Assembly (NCBI RefSeq): GCF_030068605.1
Contig: NZ_JASJOU010000001.1
Span: forward strand, 930,001 to 994,000
Origin: Xanthocytophaga agilis
GTDB taxonomy: Bacteria > Bacteroidota > Bacteroidia > Cytophagales > 172606-1
Direction: 5' to 3'
Length of the DNA: 64,000 bases
Shown here: piece by piece, positions 26,001-35,341 of the stretch
Layout of the letters: the number at the start of each line of letters is the position of its first letter
How positions within the stretch are numbered: position 1 is the first letter of the stretch
Made by a program: the position numbers and the translations under genes
The notes under the pieces: generated by a model
Told to the model about the DNA's origin: nothing
Databases searched by the model: none
What the model saw: the letters and a program-made list of their open reading frames with translations, nothing else

Positions 26001-26016
26001 TGGCACTCCATTTGGC
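26001..26016 (+). promoter_or_regulatory. Sigma-54-like promoter of the kdp operon
   Basis: TGGCACTCCATTTGGC matches the -24 half (TGGCAC) exactly. The -12 half reads TTGG rather than TTGC, or GC one base too far downstream. It lies 62 bases before the first small ORF of the leader. The imperfect -12 box lowers confidence; the neighbouring activator gene and inverted repeat raise it. Confidence 0.45.
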
Positions 26017-26077
26017 ATAGGAGAGGAGACGATTCAATAGAAACTGAATCGAAATTAACTCTTAACAACACTCTTTT

Positions 26078-26215
26078 ATGTCCCTTTTAATTCTGCTGTT
26101 CATTGTCTTTTTGCTTTGCCTGATAGGATTCTTTTTGTTCCACAAATCATCCAAGAGGACAACTTCAAAAGTTCCTGTTTCTAAGAGGTTGTCTAAACTT
26201 ATTTTTAAAGGCTGA
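26078..26215 (+). CDS. Small hydrophobic protein in the kdp leader
   Basis: A 45-codon frame: a single membrane helix (MSLLILLFIVFLLCLIG...) and then a basic tail. The last nine residues are encoded by the left end of a MITE-like element that starts at 26185. If the element and one TAA are removed, the frame would end after codons V-S-K-N-Y-K-S. The size and single helix recall KdpF-like regulatory peptides, but there is no clear similarity. It is the first ORF after the putative kdp promoter. Translation is unproven. Confidence 0.45.
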   Translation: MSLLILLFIVFLLCLIGFFLFHKSSKRTTSKVPVSKRLSKLIFKG

Positions 26216-26345
26216 AAAGTCATCTTTTAGGCTGCACCTTCGCCTATTTTTCGGCCCATGGTCTCTGACTATGCCCCTCAAAATAGTCTTGGTTCGCTCT
26301 AAAATCTGCTCTTTTCGCCTCTTTAAAAATAAGTTACACAACCTC
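26185..26345. mobile_element. MITE-like element in the kdp leader
   Basis: 161 bases with terminal inverted repeats of about 28 bases (left GAGGTTGTCTAAACTTATTT, right complement GAGGTTGTGTAACTTATTTT), flanked on each side by TAA, a likely 3-bp target duplication. The interior is also largely self-complementary, so the whole would fold into one long imperfect hairpin. It has no transposase and is too short to encode one. The termini resemble those of some IS5-type elements by general look, but I cannot assign a parent. Confidence 0.7.
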
Positions 26346-26376
26346 TAAAAACTATAAATCATAATCAGTTACTACT

Positions 26377-26472
26377 ATGTCTGACGTTCTGATGATCATT
26401 CTCCTTGTTCTTGCTGGTTTGATCTGCTTCTGGCTATTCTTTAAATCTGTTGACTTTTTTGAAAATGTTTAA
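26377..26472 (+). CDS. 31-aa hydrophobic peptide upstream of kdpF
   Basis: A short frame encoding MSDVLMIILLVLAGLICFWL plus a short FFKSVDFFENV tail, with one membrane helix. It lies between the MITE and kdpF, 21 bases before the kdpF start, in the same orientation. KdpF itself is a 25-30 aa helix, so this may be a second KdpF-like stabilising peptide. No database family is recalled. The evidence is the frame, the composition and the operon position only. Confidence 0.45.
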   Translation: MSDVLMIILLVLAGLICFWLFFKSVDFFENV

Positions 26473-26493
26473 TCTGTCAACCATCTCTACTTT

Positions 26494-26571
26494 ATGATTG
26501 CCTTACTAATTATTTCTATTGTGGTTTTTGGGTATCTGTGTTATGTGCTCATCAAGCCTGAAAAATTCTGA
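26494..26571 (+). CDS. kdpF: Potassium-transporting ATPase subunit KdpF
   Basis: A 25-residue single-helix peptide, MIALLIISIVVFGYLCYVLI followed by KPEKF. The YxLxxPEKF ending is the hallmark of KdpF (compare the -LLxPEKF end of known KdpF proteins). KdpF stabilises the KdpFABC complex in the inner membrane. It sits 37 bases before kdpA, as expected. Confidence 0.9.
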   Translation: MIALLIISIVVFGYLCYVLIKPEKF

Positions 26572-26608
26572 GAATTTTTGTTTACGCTTATAAACTTTAT
26601 ACTATTCT

Positions 26609-28321
26609 ATGATAAATGAATTGGCAGGAGTTGTAGTCATTTTCGCTGTTATTATTTTGACAGGCTACATCCTGGGTAAATATATAGCCAAAGTTTATGC
26701 AGGAGAGAAATCTCTGCTGGACTTTATGTCTCCACTGGAAAATGTGTTCTATCGCCTGTCAGGTATTGATCCAACACGGGAAATGACTTTGAAGCAGAAT
26801 TTGTTTGCCCTGCTTACAATCAATCTTATCTGGTTTTTACTAGGTATGCTGGTATTAATGACACAAGCGTGGTTACCTCTTAATCCGGATGGTATTCCGA
26901 ATATGTCTCCTCATCTGGCTTTTAATACTACTATCAGTTTTATTGTTAACTGCAATCTACAACATTATTATGGCGAGTCAGGGGTATCATACTTTTCACA
27001 GTTGTTTGTTCTGACGTTTTTTCAGTTTGTTTCTGCTGCGACCGGTATGGCTGCTTTTGCCATTCTCATCAATGGGCTACGTGATCGGACAACAAGTGAT
27101 CTGGGGAATTTTTGGAATTACTTTATAAAAAGCATTACCCGTATCCTGTTGCCTATTTGTGTTGTGCTGGCTATTGTCTTTGTGATTAATGGTATGCCTG
27201 CCACATATGAAGGAAAGGAAACCATTCATACACTAGAAGGAGCCACTTTACCTGTGTATAGAGGACCTGTAGCTGCTATGCTACCCATCAAACACCTGGG
27301 AACTAATGGGGGTGGTTACTTTGGAGCAAACTCTGCCCATCCATTGGAAAACCCCAATTATTTTACCAACTCTGTTGAGTTGATCGCACAAATGATCATC
27401 CCTGTGGCGTTGGTGTTTGCCCTGGGTTTTTACCTGAACAGACGAAAGCTTTCCTGGATGATATTTGGTGTGATGACGATAGGCTTCCTGGCACTGGCTA
27501 TTCCGACAATGATTGCAGAAACACAAGGCAACTCTGCTATTGCAGCTATGGGAATTAACCAGTCTCATGGCAATATGGAGGGAAAAGAAGTGCGCTTTGG
27601 TCCCGTTGTTTCCGGATTCTGGTCTATCGCAACAACCGTAATCTCAACCGGATCCGTAAATGGTATGCAGGATAGTTTAACCCCTCTTTCTGGCTTGAAT
27701 GCATTACTGGCAATGATGATCAATGCTTTTTATGGTGGAGTAGGTGTAGGCTTCGAAAACTTCTTCATCTACCTGATTATTGCAGTATTTATATCTGGTC
27801 TGATGGTTGGACGTACTCCTGAAATGCTTGGGAAGAAGATTGAAGCACGGGAAGTAAAGATTGCTATGATCGTAGCTTTGTTATCTCCATTTCTGATTCT
27901 GGTTGGTACAGCTATGACAGCTTGGTTTGCGGCAAATAACGCAGCTTTAGTAGGATATGGTGGCAAAGAATCCTGGTTGTACAATCCTGGCTTCCACGGA
28001 TTTTCGGATATACTCTATGAATTTACTTCCTCTAATGCCAATAATGGTTCTGGTTTTGAAAGTCTTGGTGACAATACTCCCTGGTGGAATATTACTACGG
28101 GTTTTGTCCTGATCCTGGGGCGCTATGTACCATTGATCGGGCCTGTAGTTATAGGAGGATTGATGGCTCGCAAGAAATTTATTCCAGAATCATCAGGTAC
28201 CTTACGTATTGACACGGTAACCTTTGGAGTAATGATTATGGCTGTTGCAGTAGTGATTACAGCACTTTCATTCTTTCCCGCACTGGCATTAGGACCTTTA
28301 GCAGAATATTTCTCTATGTAA
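26609..28321 (+). CDS. kdpA: Potassium-transporting ATPase, K+-binding subunit KdpA
   Basis: 570 residues with about ten membrane segments and the four selectivity-filter loops of the SKT superfamily: NCNLQHYYGESG, GTNGGGYFGANSAHP, STGSVNGMQDSLTPL and TSSNANNGSGFES. The first loop differs from the E. coli NTNWQSY type. KdpA selects K+ and passes it to KdpB, forming the high-affinity uptake pump used at low K+. The length is close to E. coli KdpA (557). It belongs to the kdpFABC operon. Complete, no anomaly. Confidence 0.97.
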   Translation: MINELAGVVVIFAVIILTGYILGKYIAKVYAGEKSLLDFMSPLENVFYRLSGIDPTREMTLKQNLFALLTINLIWFLLGMLVLMTQAWLPLNPDGIPNMSPHLAFNTTISFIVNCNLQHYYGESGVSYFSQLFVLTFFQFVSAATGMAAFAILINGLRDRTTSDLGNFWNYFIKSITRILLPICVVLAIVFVINGMPATYEGKETIHTLEGATLPVYRGPVAAMLPIKHLGTNGGGYFGANSAHPLENPNYFTNSVELIAQMIIPVALVFALGFYLNRRKLSWMIFGVMTIGFLALAIPTMIAETQGNSAIAAMGINQSHGNMEGKEVRFGPVVSGFWSIATTVISTGSVNGMQDSLTPLSGLNALLAMMINAFYGGVGVGFENFFIYLIIAVFISGLMVGRTPEMLGKKIEAREVKIAMIVALLSPFLILVGTAMTAWFAANNAALVGYGGKESWLYNPGFHGFSDILYEFTSSNANNGSGFESLGDNTPWWNITTGFVLILGRYVPLIGPVVIGGLMARKKFIPESSGTLRIDTVTFGVMIMAVAVVITALSFFPALALGPLAEYFSM

Positions 28322-28383
28322 TTGATTTTGTGAGAAATATATAACATATGTTCTGTTTGTAACTTATTGTTTATCAACAAAAA

Positions 28384-30456
28384 ATGGCAACTAAAAATAA
28401 ATCCGGATTATTCCGGAAAGAATTTATGGCAGATGCATTGAAAGAATCATTTGTCAAACTCAATCCTGTTACAATGATTAAAAATCCAGTTATGTTTACT
28501 GTAGAAATTGGAACAGTAATTATGCTGGCAGTATGTCTCAATATTCTTTTGACAGGAGATGCAAGTCAGGGATCAATTGGATATAACCTGGGTATCTTTA
28601 TCATTCTTTTGCTTACACTTTTGTTTGCCAACTTTGCAGAGGCATTAGCGGAAGCAAGAGGAAAGGCTCAGGCAGAATCCTTACGAAAAACCCGTTCAGA
28701 GACCCCGGCTAAGCGTGTACTTTTGGTTGGAGATATTAAACTGAATGAAATTCAGGTAGTGAGTTCTTCTCAGCTTAAGAAAGGAGATATATTTGTATGT
28801 GATGCTGGAGATGTAATTCCTGCTGATGGTGAAATCATAGAAGGATTAGCTACGATTGACGAATCAGCTATTACAGGTGAATCCGCACCCGTAATTCGGG
28901 AAGCAGGTGGAGACCGTTCAAGTGTAACAGGCGGTACACTGGTGTTATCTGATCATATCAAGGTGAAGGTAACAACTCAACCCGGTGAAAGCTTTCTGGA
29001 TAAAATGATTGCGTTAGTAGAAGGTGCAAGCCGCCAGAAAACTCCTAATGAGATTGCACTTACTATTCTGCTGGTTGGTTTTACACTTACCTTTTTACTG
29101 GTAACAGTTACACTCAAACCGTTTGCTGATTATGCACAGACTCCTATAACCATTGCTGCATTGGTATCTTTGTTTGTATGTCTGATTCCAACTACCATTG
29201 GGGGGCTCTTATCTGCCATTGGGATTGCAGGTATGGACCGAGCCTTACAGGCCAATGTAATTACCAAGTCAGGGCGGGCTGTAGAAACAGCTGGAGATAT
29301 TGACACATTGCTTTTGGATAAAACGGGTACAATCACCATTGGTAATCGAAAAGCAACAAATTTTTATCCCGCAACAGGAATTGACAAGAGATTATTCATT
29401 GAACATTGCATGCTGAGTTCACTGGCTGATGAAACACCAGAAGGAAAATCAATTGTTGACTTGGCTGGTACTAGTTTAAATGGATCTGCATCAAGTAAAA
29501 AAGAACTACCGCAGGGTAGTCTATTGATTAAATTTACCGCAGAAACTCGTTCCAGTGGTGTAGATCTGCCTGATGGACGCAAAATTAGAAAAGGTGCTTT
29601 TGATGCCATTAAACGAATGGCATTACAGAGTGGAAATACTTTTCCAGTAGAAACTGAAAACACAGTAAGGGAAATAGCAGCTAATGGTGGTACTCCTTTG
29701 GTTGTTTCCGAAAATAGTCAGGTAATGGGGGTAATTGAATTGCAGGATATCATCAAACCAGGGATCCAAGAAAGATTTCAGCGTTTGCGCAAAATGGGAT
29801 TGAAGACTGTGATGGTAACAGGTGACAACCCTTTAACAGCCAAATATATTGCAGAGAAGGCTGGGGTAGATGATTTTATTGCCGAAGCTACTCCAGAGCA
29901 AAAGTTAAGTTATATCCGTAAAGAACAAACTGGTGGTAAGCTTGTCGCTATGATGGGCGACGGTACCAATGATGCACCTGCTTTGGCTCAGGCAGATGTC
30001 GGGGTTGCTATGAACTCAGGTACACAGGCTGCAAAAGAAGCTGGTAACATGGTTGATCTGGACAATGATCCTACTAAACTTATTGAGATTGTTGAGATTG
30101 GTAAGCAACTACTCATTACTCGTGGTACACTCACTACCTTTTCTATTGCCAACGATGTGGCTAAATACTTTGCCATCGTACCCGCTTTGTTTATGGGATC
30201 GATCCCTGCTTTACAGGCTTTGAATATCATGCATTTGACAAGTCCTCAATCGGCTATTCTGGCAGCTGTGATCTTTAATGCTATCATTATCCCTTTTCTG
30301 ATTCCTTTGGCATTACAAGGTGTGGAATATAAACCAATCGGAGCCAGTGCCTTGTTGCGCAGAAACTTGCTGATTTATGGGCTAGGAGGTGTTATTGTCC
30401 CTTTTATTGGAATTAAAGTCATCGATGTAGTGATTACACTGTTGGGAATGGCTTAA
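28384..30456 (+). CDS. kdpB: Potassium-transporting P-type ATPase, catalytic subunit KdpB
   Basis: 690 residues of a type IA P-type ATPase. The TGES motif is in the actuator domain ([11 protein letters not shown]), the phosphorylation motif is DKTGT ([13 protein letters not shown]), and the hinge [20 protein letters not shown] is also present, along with the KdpB-type [13 protein letters not shown]-like segment ([19 protein letters not shown]). It hydrolyses ATP to drive K+ uptake through KdpA. The length is typical (682 in E. coli). It starts 62 bases after kdpA. Confidence 0.97.
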   Translation: MATKNKSGLFRKEFMADALKESFVKLNPVTMIKNPVMFTVEIGTVIMLAVCLNILLTGDASQGSIGYNLGIFIILLLTLLFANFAEALAEARGKAQAESLRKTRSETPAKRVLLVGDIKLNEIQVVSSSQLKKGDIFVCDAGDVIPADGEIIEGLATIDESAITGESAPVIREAGGDRSSVTGGTLVLSDHIKVKVTTQPGESFLDKMIALVEGASRQKTPNEIALTILLVGFTLTFLLVTVTLKPFADYAQTPITIAALVSLFVCLIPTTIGGLLSAIGIAGMDRALQANVITKSGRAVETAGDIDTLLLDKTGTITIGNRKATNFYPATGIDKRLFIEHCMLSSLADETPEGKSIVDLAGTSLNGSASSKKELPQGSLLIKFTAETRSSGVDLPDGRKIRKGAFDAIKRMALQSGNTFPVETENTVREIAANGGTPLVVSENSQVMGVIELQDIIKPGIQERFQRLRKMGLKTVMVTGDNPLTAKYIAEKAGVDDFIAEATPEQKLSYIRKEQTGGKLVAMMGDGTNDAPALAQADVGVAMNSGTQAAKEAGNMVDLDNDPTKLIEIVEIGKQLLITRGTLTTFSIANDVAKYFAIVPALFMGSIPALQALNIMHLTSPQSAILAAVIFNAIIIPFLIPLALQGVEYKPIGASALLRRNLLIYGLGGVIVPFIGIKVIDVVITLLGMA

Positions 30457-30533
30457 AGAGATTTTTTAGATTGGTAGACACATTAACACTGATCTGAACT
30501 TCCACTATTTTACATACTTAATGAACTTTATAT

Positions 30534-31103
30534 ATGTTATCGTACTTAAAACAATCTATCGTAATTACTTTCGTATTGTTTGTGTTTTTGGGTGGTATAT
30601 ATCCTTTATTTGTTGTAGGAATTGCCAGAGTCCTTGGCCCAAATGGGGGTAAAGGAGAAATCATCAAACGAGGAGAGAAAATTGTAGGGTTTGCTAATGT
30701 AGCGCAGCCCTTTACCTCTGACAAATATTTCAATTCGCGTCCTTCTGCTTTCAACTTTGATGCAACAAATGGCTCTTATGGCTCCAATGCTGGTCCATCT
30801 AATCCGGATTACCTGGCAACTGTTCAATCGAGAATACATACTTTTCTGGTACATAATCATGGAGTTAAAAAATCTGATATTCCATCTGAATTAGTTACAG
30901 CTTCAGGTAGTGGACTTGATCCTCATCTCTCTCCTGAAGCCGCTTATGTTCAGATTGCACGTATAGCTCAGGTCCGTAAGCTTTCACAAGACAAAGTCAA
31001 AGCATTGGTTGACGAACAAATGGAAGACCGTTTTTTAGGTATCTTTGGTCCTCGTCAGGTAAATGTCCTGAAGCTGAATCTCGCTTTGGATAACCTTAAA
31101 TAA
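30534..31103 (+). CDS. kdpC: Potassium-transporting ATPase subunit KdpC
   Basis: 189 residues with one N-terminal membrane helix (about 9-31) and a periplasmic domain carrying the family motifs SDKYFNSRPSA, SNAGPSNPDYL and ASGSGLDPHLSPEAA. KdpC is the small subunit of the KdpFABC pump that improves K+/ATP coupling. It follows kdpB by 77 bases and ends 46 bases before the outer-membrane protein gene. Confidence 0.96.
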   Translation: MLSYLKQSIVITFVLFVFLGGIYPLFVVGIARVLGPNGGKGEIIKRGEKIVGFANVAQPFTSDKYFNSRPSAFNFDATNGSYGSNAGPSNPDYLATVQSRIHTFLVHNHGVKKSDIPSELVTASGSGLDPHLSPEAAYVQIARIAQVRKLSQDKVKALVDEQMEDRFLGIFGPRQVNVLKLNLALDNLK

Positions 31104-31149
31104 TTTCTTATTCAGTTTTATTTTCTTACTTAAATTAAGACCAGTACAA

Positions 31150-32259
31150 ATGAAAAAATGGATTGTGGCAGCTTGTTTGACTGCTTCAGTAGCTCTTGCT
31201 CAGGGACAGACTGTATTGACTACAGATAGTATTGAAATTGCTAAACCTAAGTTGACATTTAGTGCTTTTGCAGACATTTATTATCTCTATGATTTTAACC
31301 AACCTGAAAACCATGAACGTCCAGGTTTTGTATACGCACACAGCCGGCATAATGAGTTTTCTCTCAATAATGCAGTTATAGGGGCTGCCTATACTTCTGA
31401 CGTCGTGAGGGGAAATATCGGATTGCACACTGGGACCTATGTACAGCGAAATTATGCTGCTGAAACAATAAATGGTTCGGAAGTACTTAAGTATATTTAC
31501 CAGGCTAATGTTGGTGTTCGTTTAGCCAAAGGGCTGTGGCTGGATGCAGGGATCTTACCTTCACACATTGGATATGAGTCGGCATTATCTATTGATAATC
31601 CAACACTCACACGATCACTAATGGCTGATAATACACCTTATTACGAAACAGGAGCAAAGTTAACTTGGGATATCAGTGATAAACTGACCATTTCCGGACT
31701 GGTTCTGAATGGATGGCAGCGAATTGTTGAAACAGATCAGAATAAAGCCTTAGGTACACAAATTCAGTATAAACCTACTAAAGGTGTCTTATTGAATTCC
31801 AGTACGTTCTTTGGAAAAGAAGGGACCTATCGTTATTATCATAACTTCTATACCGTTCTTGATTTGATTGAAAAGGTTACCATTATTGCTGCTTTTGACA
31901 TTGGCTGGCAGCAGCAACTAGATATAACTGGTAAAAAAGATGGCACCAAAACATGGTGGAATCCCAATCTGATGGTCAGATATAAGCCAACAGATAAAGT
32001 AGCCATCGGAGGCAGAGTGGAATATTATAATGATCCTAATAATATTATAATTGCACCTACTTCTTTGAATGAAGAAACGGTAGTGACGGGATTTAAGACA
32101 TTTAGTCCCTCATTGAATCTGGATTATTTTCCGATAGAAAATGTAGCCTTACGAATTGAAGGACGATTGTATTCTGCCTCAAATTCTGTATTTGTAAAAG
32201 ATAATCAGACTAAAAAGACAGATGGTATAGTTACAACCTCCATGGCATTTAAGTTTTAA
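31150..32259 (+). CDS. Outer-membrane beta-barrel porin in the kdp operon
   Basis: 369 residues with a signal peptide (MKKWIVAACLTASVALAQG) and a beta-barrel of the putative porin type (BBP2-like). The pattern is alternating aromatic strands such as FADIYYLYDFNQPEN, HNEFSLNNAVIG and LDAGILPSHIGYES, with a C-terminal MAFKF. It lies directly behind kdpC, which suggests it lets K+ through the outer membrane when the pump is induced. That role is inference; the barrel call is solid. The gene is separated from the kdpD-like gene by a hairpin. Confidence 0.85.
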   Translation: MKKWIVAACLTASVALAQGQTVLTTDSIEIAKPKLTFSAFADIYYLYDFNQPENHERPGFVYAHSRHNEFSLNNAVIGAAYTSDVVRGNIGLHTGTYVQRNYAAETINGSEVLKYIYQANVGVRLAKGLWLDAGILPSHIGYESALSIDNPTLTRSLMADNTPYYETGAKLTWDISDKLTISGLVLNGWQRIVETDQNKALGTQIQYKPTKGVLLNSSTFFGKEGTYRYYHNFYTVLDLIEKVTIIAAFDIGWQQQLDITGKKDGTKTWWNPNLMVRYKPTDKVAIGGRVEYYNDPNNIIIAPTSLNEETVVTGFKTFSPSLNLDYFPIENVALRIEGRLYSASNSVFVKDNQTKKTDGIVTTSMAFKF

Positions 32260-32274
32260 TCTTTAACAGCAAGA

Positions 32275-32313
32275 ATACAGTCAGAGGAGATTTGTGTTCT
32301 CTTCTGACTGTAT
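32275..32313 (+). terminator. Intercistronic hairpin between porin and kdpD-like gene
   Basis: ATACAGTCAGAGGAGA pairs with TCTCTTCTGACTGTAT (one G-U) around a 7-base loop. No clean T-run follows, so it may be a partial terminator or an RNA-stability element that separates pump and sensor expression. Confidence 0.5.
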
Positions 32314-32359
32314 CTATCAGCCTTCTTTATACTCCATATTATAATATACTATTTTCATT

Positions 32360-33490
32360 ATGCCTGAGCTAAGTCAGAATGAGTCTGCTGACCATTTTTT
32401 ACAACTCATTCAGAAATCACGGAAAGGAAAATTTAAGCTCTACATAGGAATGAGTGCTGGTGTCGGAAAGACATACAGAATGCTTCAGGAAGCCCACCAG
32501 TTGATTCGTAGTGGTATTAATTTGAAAATCGGATTTGTAGAAACACACAACAGAGCAGAAACTGCTGCATTAGTTGGAGATCTGCCAACTATTCCCAGAA
32601 AAAAAGTATTTTATAAAAGTAAGGAACTGGAAGAAATGGACCTGCAGTCTATTCTAAATCAGCATCCGGAAGTGGTAATAGTAGATGAGCTGGCACATAC
32701 CAATATTCCTGGTAGCAAAAATGAGAAAAGATGGCAGGATGTGGTTGATCTGCTTCAGGCTGGTATAAGTGTGATAAGTGCTGTAAACATCCAGCATCTT
32801 GAAAGCCTGAATAACCAGGTATATCATATTACCTCAATTGAAGTATCTGAAAGAGTGCCTGATCATGTACTGCGTATGGCGGACGAGATAGTGAACATTG
32901 ATTTGCCTGCAGATGAACTTATTCAACGACTCAAGGATGGAAAAATATACCATGGTGCAAAAATAGCAGCTGCGTTATCCAATTTTTTTCGGTCTGAACA
33001 GATTTTACAACTTCGCGAACTGGCCTTAAAAGAGGTTGCCTATCAGGTAGAGAAGAAAATTGAAACAGAAGTACTAGGTCCCAATCGGCTGCGTCCAGAG
33101 AAGCTACTGGCGTGTATTAGTTCAAATAACGAAGGAGCACAGAAAATAATCCGTCAGACTGCCAGACTTGCCAGCTACTATGATGCCAGTTGGTATGTGG
33201 TGTATGTTCAGACTCCACGAGAAGATCCGGATAAAATTAAACTAGCATCCCAGCGTCATCTTATCAATAACTTTAAGATGGCAACAGAGATGGGAGCAGA
33301 GGTAATGCGGGTAAAAAATAAGAGTGTATCAGATGCTGTTTTAAACATTGCTTTGGAGAAACAAATTAGTTTTATCATTTTAGGTAAGCCTCATTTTAAC
33401 CATTGGAATTTTGTTCTCAAGTCTACTTTATTACGAAATATGCTTCTGAAAACAGAATCCACACCTATTGATTTAATCATTGTATCCTAA
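32360..33490 (+). CDS. KdpD N-terminal domain plus universal-stress domain protein (no kinase)
   Basis: 376 residues corresponding only to the cytoplasmic N-terminal half of KdpD. The KdpD sensor domain (about 20-230) has the Walker A-like GMSAGVGKTYRML at 30-42, VVIVDELAHTNIPGSKNEKRW and ISAVNIQHLESLN. A Usp-like domain (about 250-376) follows. The four membrane helices and the histidine kinase core of classical KdpD (about 890 aa) are absent. The next gene, which begins on the very next base, supplies a membrane kinase. The KdpD sensor function thus appears split into two proteins. Confidence 0.93.
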   Translation: MPELSQNESADHFLQLIQKSRKGKFKLYIGMSAGVGKTYRMLQEAHQLIRSGINLKIGFVETHNRAETAALVGDLPTIPRKKVFYKSKELEEMDLQSILNQHPEVVIVDELAHTNIPGSKNEKRWQDVVDLLQAGISVISAVNIQHLESLNNQVYHITSIEVSERVPDHVLRMADEIVNIDLPADELIQRLKDGKIYHGAKIAAALSNFFRSEQILQLRELALKEVAYQVEKKIETEVLGPNRLRPEKLLACISSNNEGAQKIIRQTARLASYYDASWYVVYVQTPREDPDKIKLASQRHLINNFKMATEMGAEVMRVKNKSVSDAVLNIALEKQISFIILGKPHFNHWNFVLKSTLLRNMLLKTESTPIDLIIVS

Positions 33491-35341
33491 ATGAAAATAA
33501 AAACCAAACTGGTAGCAGGGATTGCTTTTTTATTTGCCTTATTCGTTATCATCGGTGGGTTGGGTGCATATTTTATTAAATTATTGTCTGATGAATCTGA
33601 TCAGATTATTGAGGATAATTATGAATCTGTAGAGTACACCAAAGCCATGACGCAGGCATTAGATGAAATGAAAAGATACCATACCGAGTTTTTTTTCTCT
33701 CCTAATCAAGATAGCCTTATCAATCAGGTACGTGAACAGATGCTTAGACAGGCCATTGTTGTATTTGAAAAAAATCTGAAGAATGAGGAGGATAACATAA
33801 CAGAATCTGGTGAAAAAGAATTAGTACAATCTCTCAGAAGTAACTATACACATCTGCTACAGCTGACTCAGTCTGCTACAAATAGGTCAACGCCCTCTGA
33901 TTATTATTTTAATGAAATAATCCCTCAATATAAAGATCTCCAGAAGGATATTTATCAGATTTCAGAGGTAAATCTGCGTGCAATAGATCGTAAGAATAAT
34001 AGTGCACAGGCTACAGCTCAAAAAGTATTGAGTTATATATCAGTGATTGGAGTTGTAGCCTTCATTGTATATTTCACTTTCTTTTTGAATTTCCCAGGAT
34101 ATATCGCAAATCCTATTCAGGAATTATCCCATAGTATCAGACTCCTTGCCAACAAGAATTATCAGCAACGTTTACATTTTACATCTAATGATGAATTTGG
34201 CGAAGTTGCTAGTGCATTTAACTCCATGGCGGAAAAGTTGGATGAGTATGAAAACAGCAACCTGGCTAAAATCCTGTTTGATAAGAAACGTTTGGATACT
34301 GTAATAAATAATATGCGGGATGCTATCATCGGATTGGATGAGAACTTACGCATATTATTTATTAATCAGGAGGCTACAAAGTTGATGGTAGTAAATTCTG
34401 AAGAAGTGATAGGGAAATATGCTCCAGATATAGCACTAACCAATGACCTGATGCGGAATTTAATTCAGGATCTTGTCACTGATGTAACTTCTGAAAGCCA
34501 AACTCCACTAAAGATTGTAGTGGACAATAAAGAATCTTATTTTACAAAGGATATTATTGATGTGGTGTTTGTGCGTACAGGTGAAACCAATTCACGCAAA
34601 ATCGGTTATGTAATTGTTCTTAAAAACATTACTCATTTTCAAGAGCTAAACGTGGCCAAGACTAACTTCATTGCCACAATTTCGCATGAATTGAAAACTC
34701 CAATATCCTCTATCAATCTAAGTTTAAAACTGCTGGAAGATGATCGTATCGGAAGTATCAACGAAGAACAGAAACATATGATTGATAATATAAAGGCTGA
34801 TACACAACGATTATTAAAAATTACCCGTGAGCTACTAGATTTGACACAGGTTGAGACTGGAAATATCCAGTTACATTTCAGGGCTACTAAGCCACAAGAG
34901 ATTATTGATTATGCATATGAAGCTCTAAAGGCACAGATAGAACAAAAAGATATACAAATAGAGATTATTGCTGACTATTCACTTCCTGAATTATACATTG
35001 ATCGGGAGAAAACGGCTTGGGTAATGATCAATCTTTTATCTAATGCAGTACGTTACTCATCAGAACAAAGCAGAATCATTATTAGTGCAATACAGAAAAA
35101 TAAGAGTGTGGTTTTTTCTGTACAGGATTTTGGTAAAGGAATTGATAAAGCCTATCATGAGAAAATATTTGAACGGTATTTTCGGATTCCGGATCAAAAC
35201 AATGGTTCTTTAGGAACAGGGTTAGGATTGGCTATCTCTAAGGAATTTATAACAGCACAAGGTGGAAAAATATGGGTGGAAAGTGAGCAGCATGGAAAAG
35301 GGAGCAATTTTTTGTTTACAATTCCGGTAACATTGGTATAA
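33491..35341 (+). CDS. HAMP-PAS membrane sensor histidine kinase of the kdp locus
   Basis: 616 residues: membrane helix 1 (about 8-30), a helical periplasmic segment of about 145 residues, helix 2 (about 177-200), HAMP (about 200-255) and PAS (about 265-385). The kinase core has His399 in TISHELKTPISSIN, N box MINLLSNAVRYS, G1 DFGKGI and G2 GTGLGLAISKEF. The start codon directly follows the stop of the kdpD-like gene, so the two are coupled. It likely phosphorylates the NtrC-type regulator at 24420 in response to K+ or osmotic signals passed on by the kdpD-like protein; this pairing is inferred from the locus. Confidence 0.92.
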   Translation: MKIKTKLVAGIAFLFALFVIIGGLGAYFIKLLSDESDQIIEDNYESVEYTKAMTQALDEMKRYHTEFFFSPNQDSLINQVREQMLRQAIVVFEKNLKNEEDNITESGEKELVQSLRSNYTHLLQLTQSATNRSTPSDYYFNEIIPQYKDLQKDIYQISEVNLRAIDRKNNSAQATAQKVLSYISVIGVVAFIVYFTFFLNFPGYIANPIQELSHSIRLLANKNYQQRLHFTSNDEFGEVASAFNSMAEKLDEYENSNLAKILFDKKRLDTVINNMRDAIIGLDENLRILFINQEATKLMVVNSEEVIGKYAPDIALTNDLMRNLIQDLVTDVTSESQTPLKIVVDNKESYFTKDIIDVVFVRTGETNSRKIGYVIVLKNITHFQELNVAKTNFIATISHELKTPISSINLSLKLLEDDRIGSINEEQKHMIDNIKADTQRLLKITRELLDLTQVETGNIQLHFRATKPQEIIDYAYEALKAQIEQKDIQIEIIADYSLPELYIDREKTAWVMINLLSNAVRYSSEQSRIIISAIQKNKSVVFSVQDFGKGIDKAYHEKIFERYFRIPDQNNGSLGTGLGLAISKEFITAQGGKIWVESEQHGKGSNFLFTIPVTLV

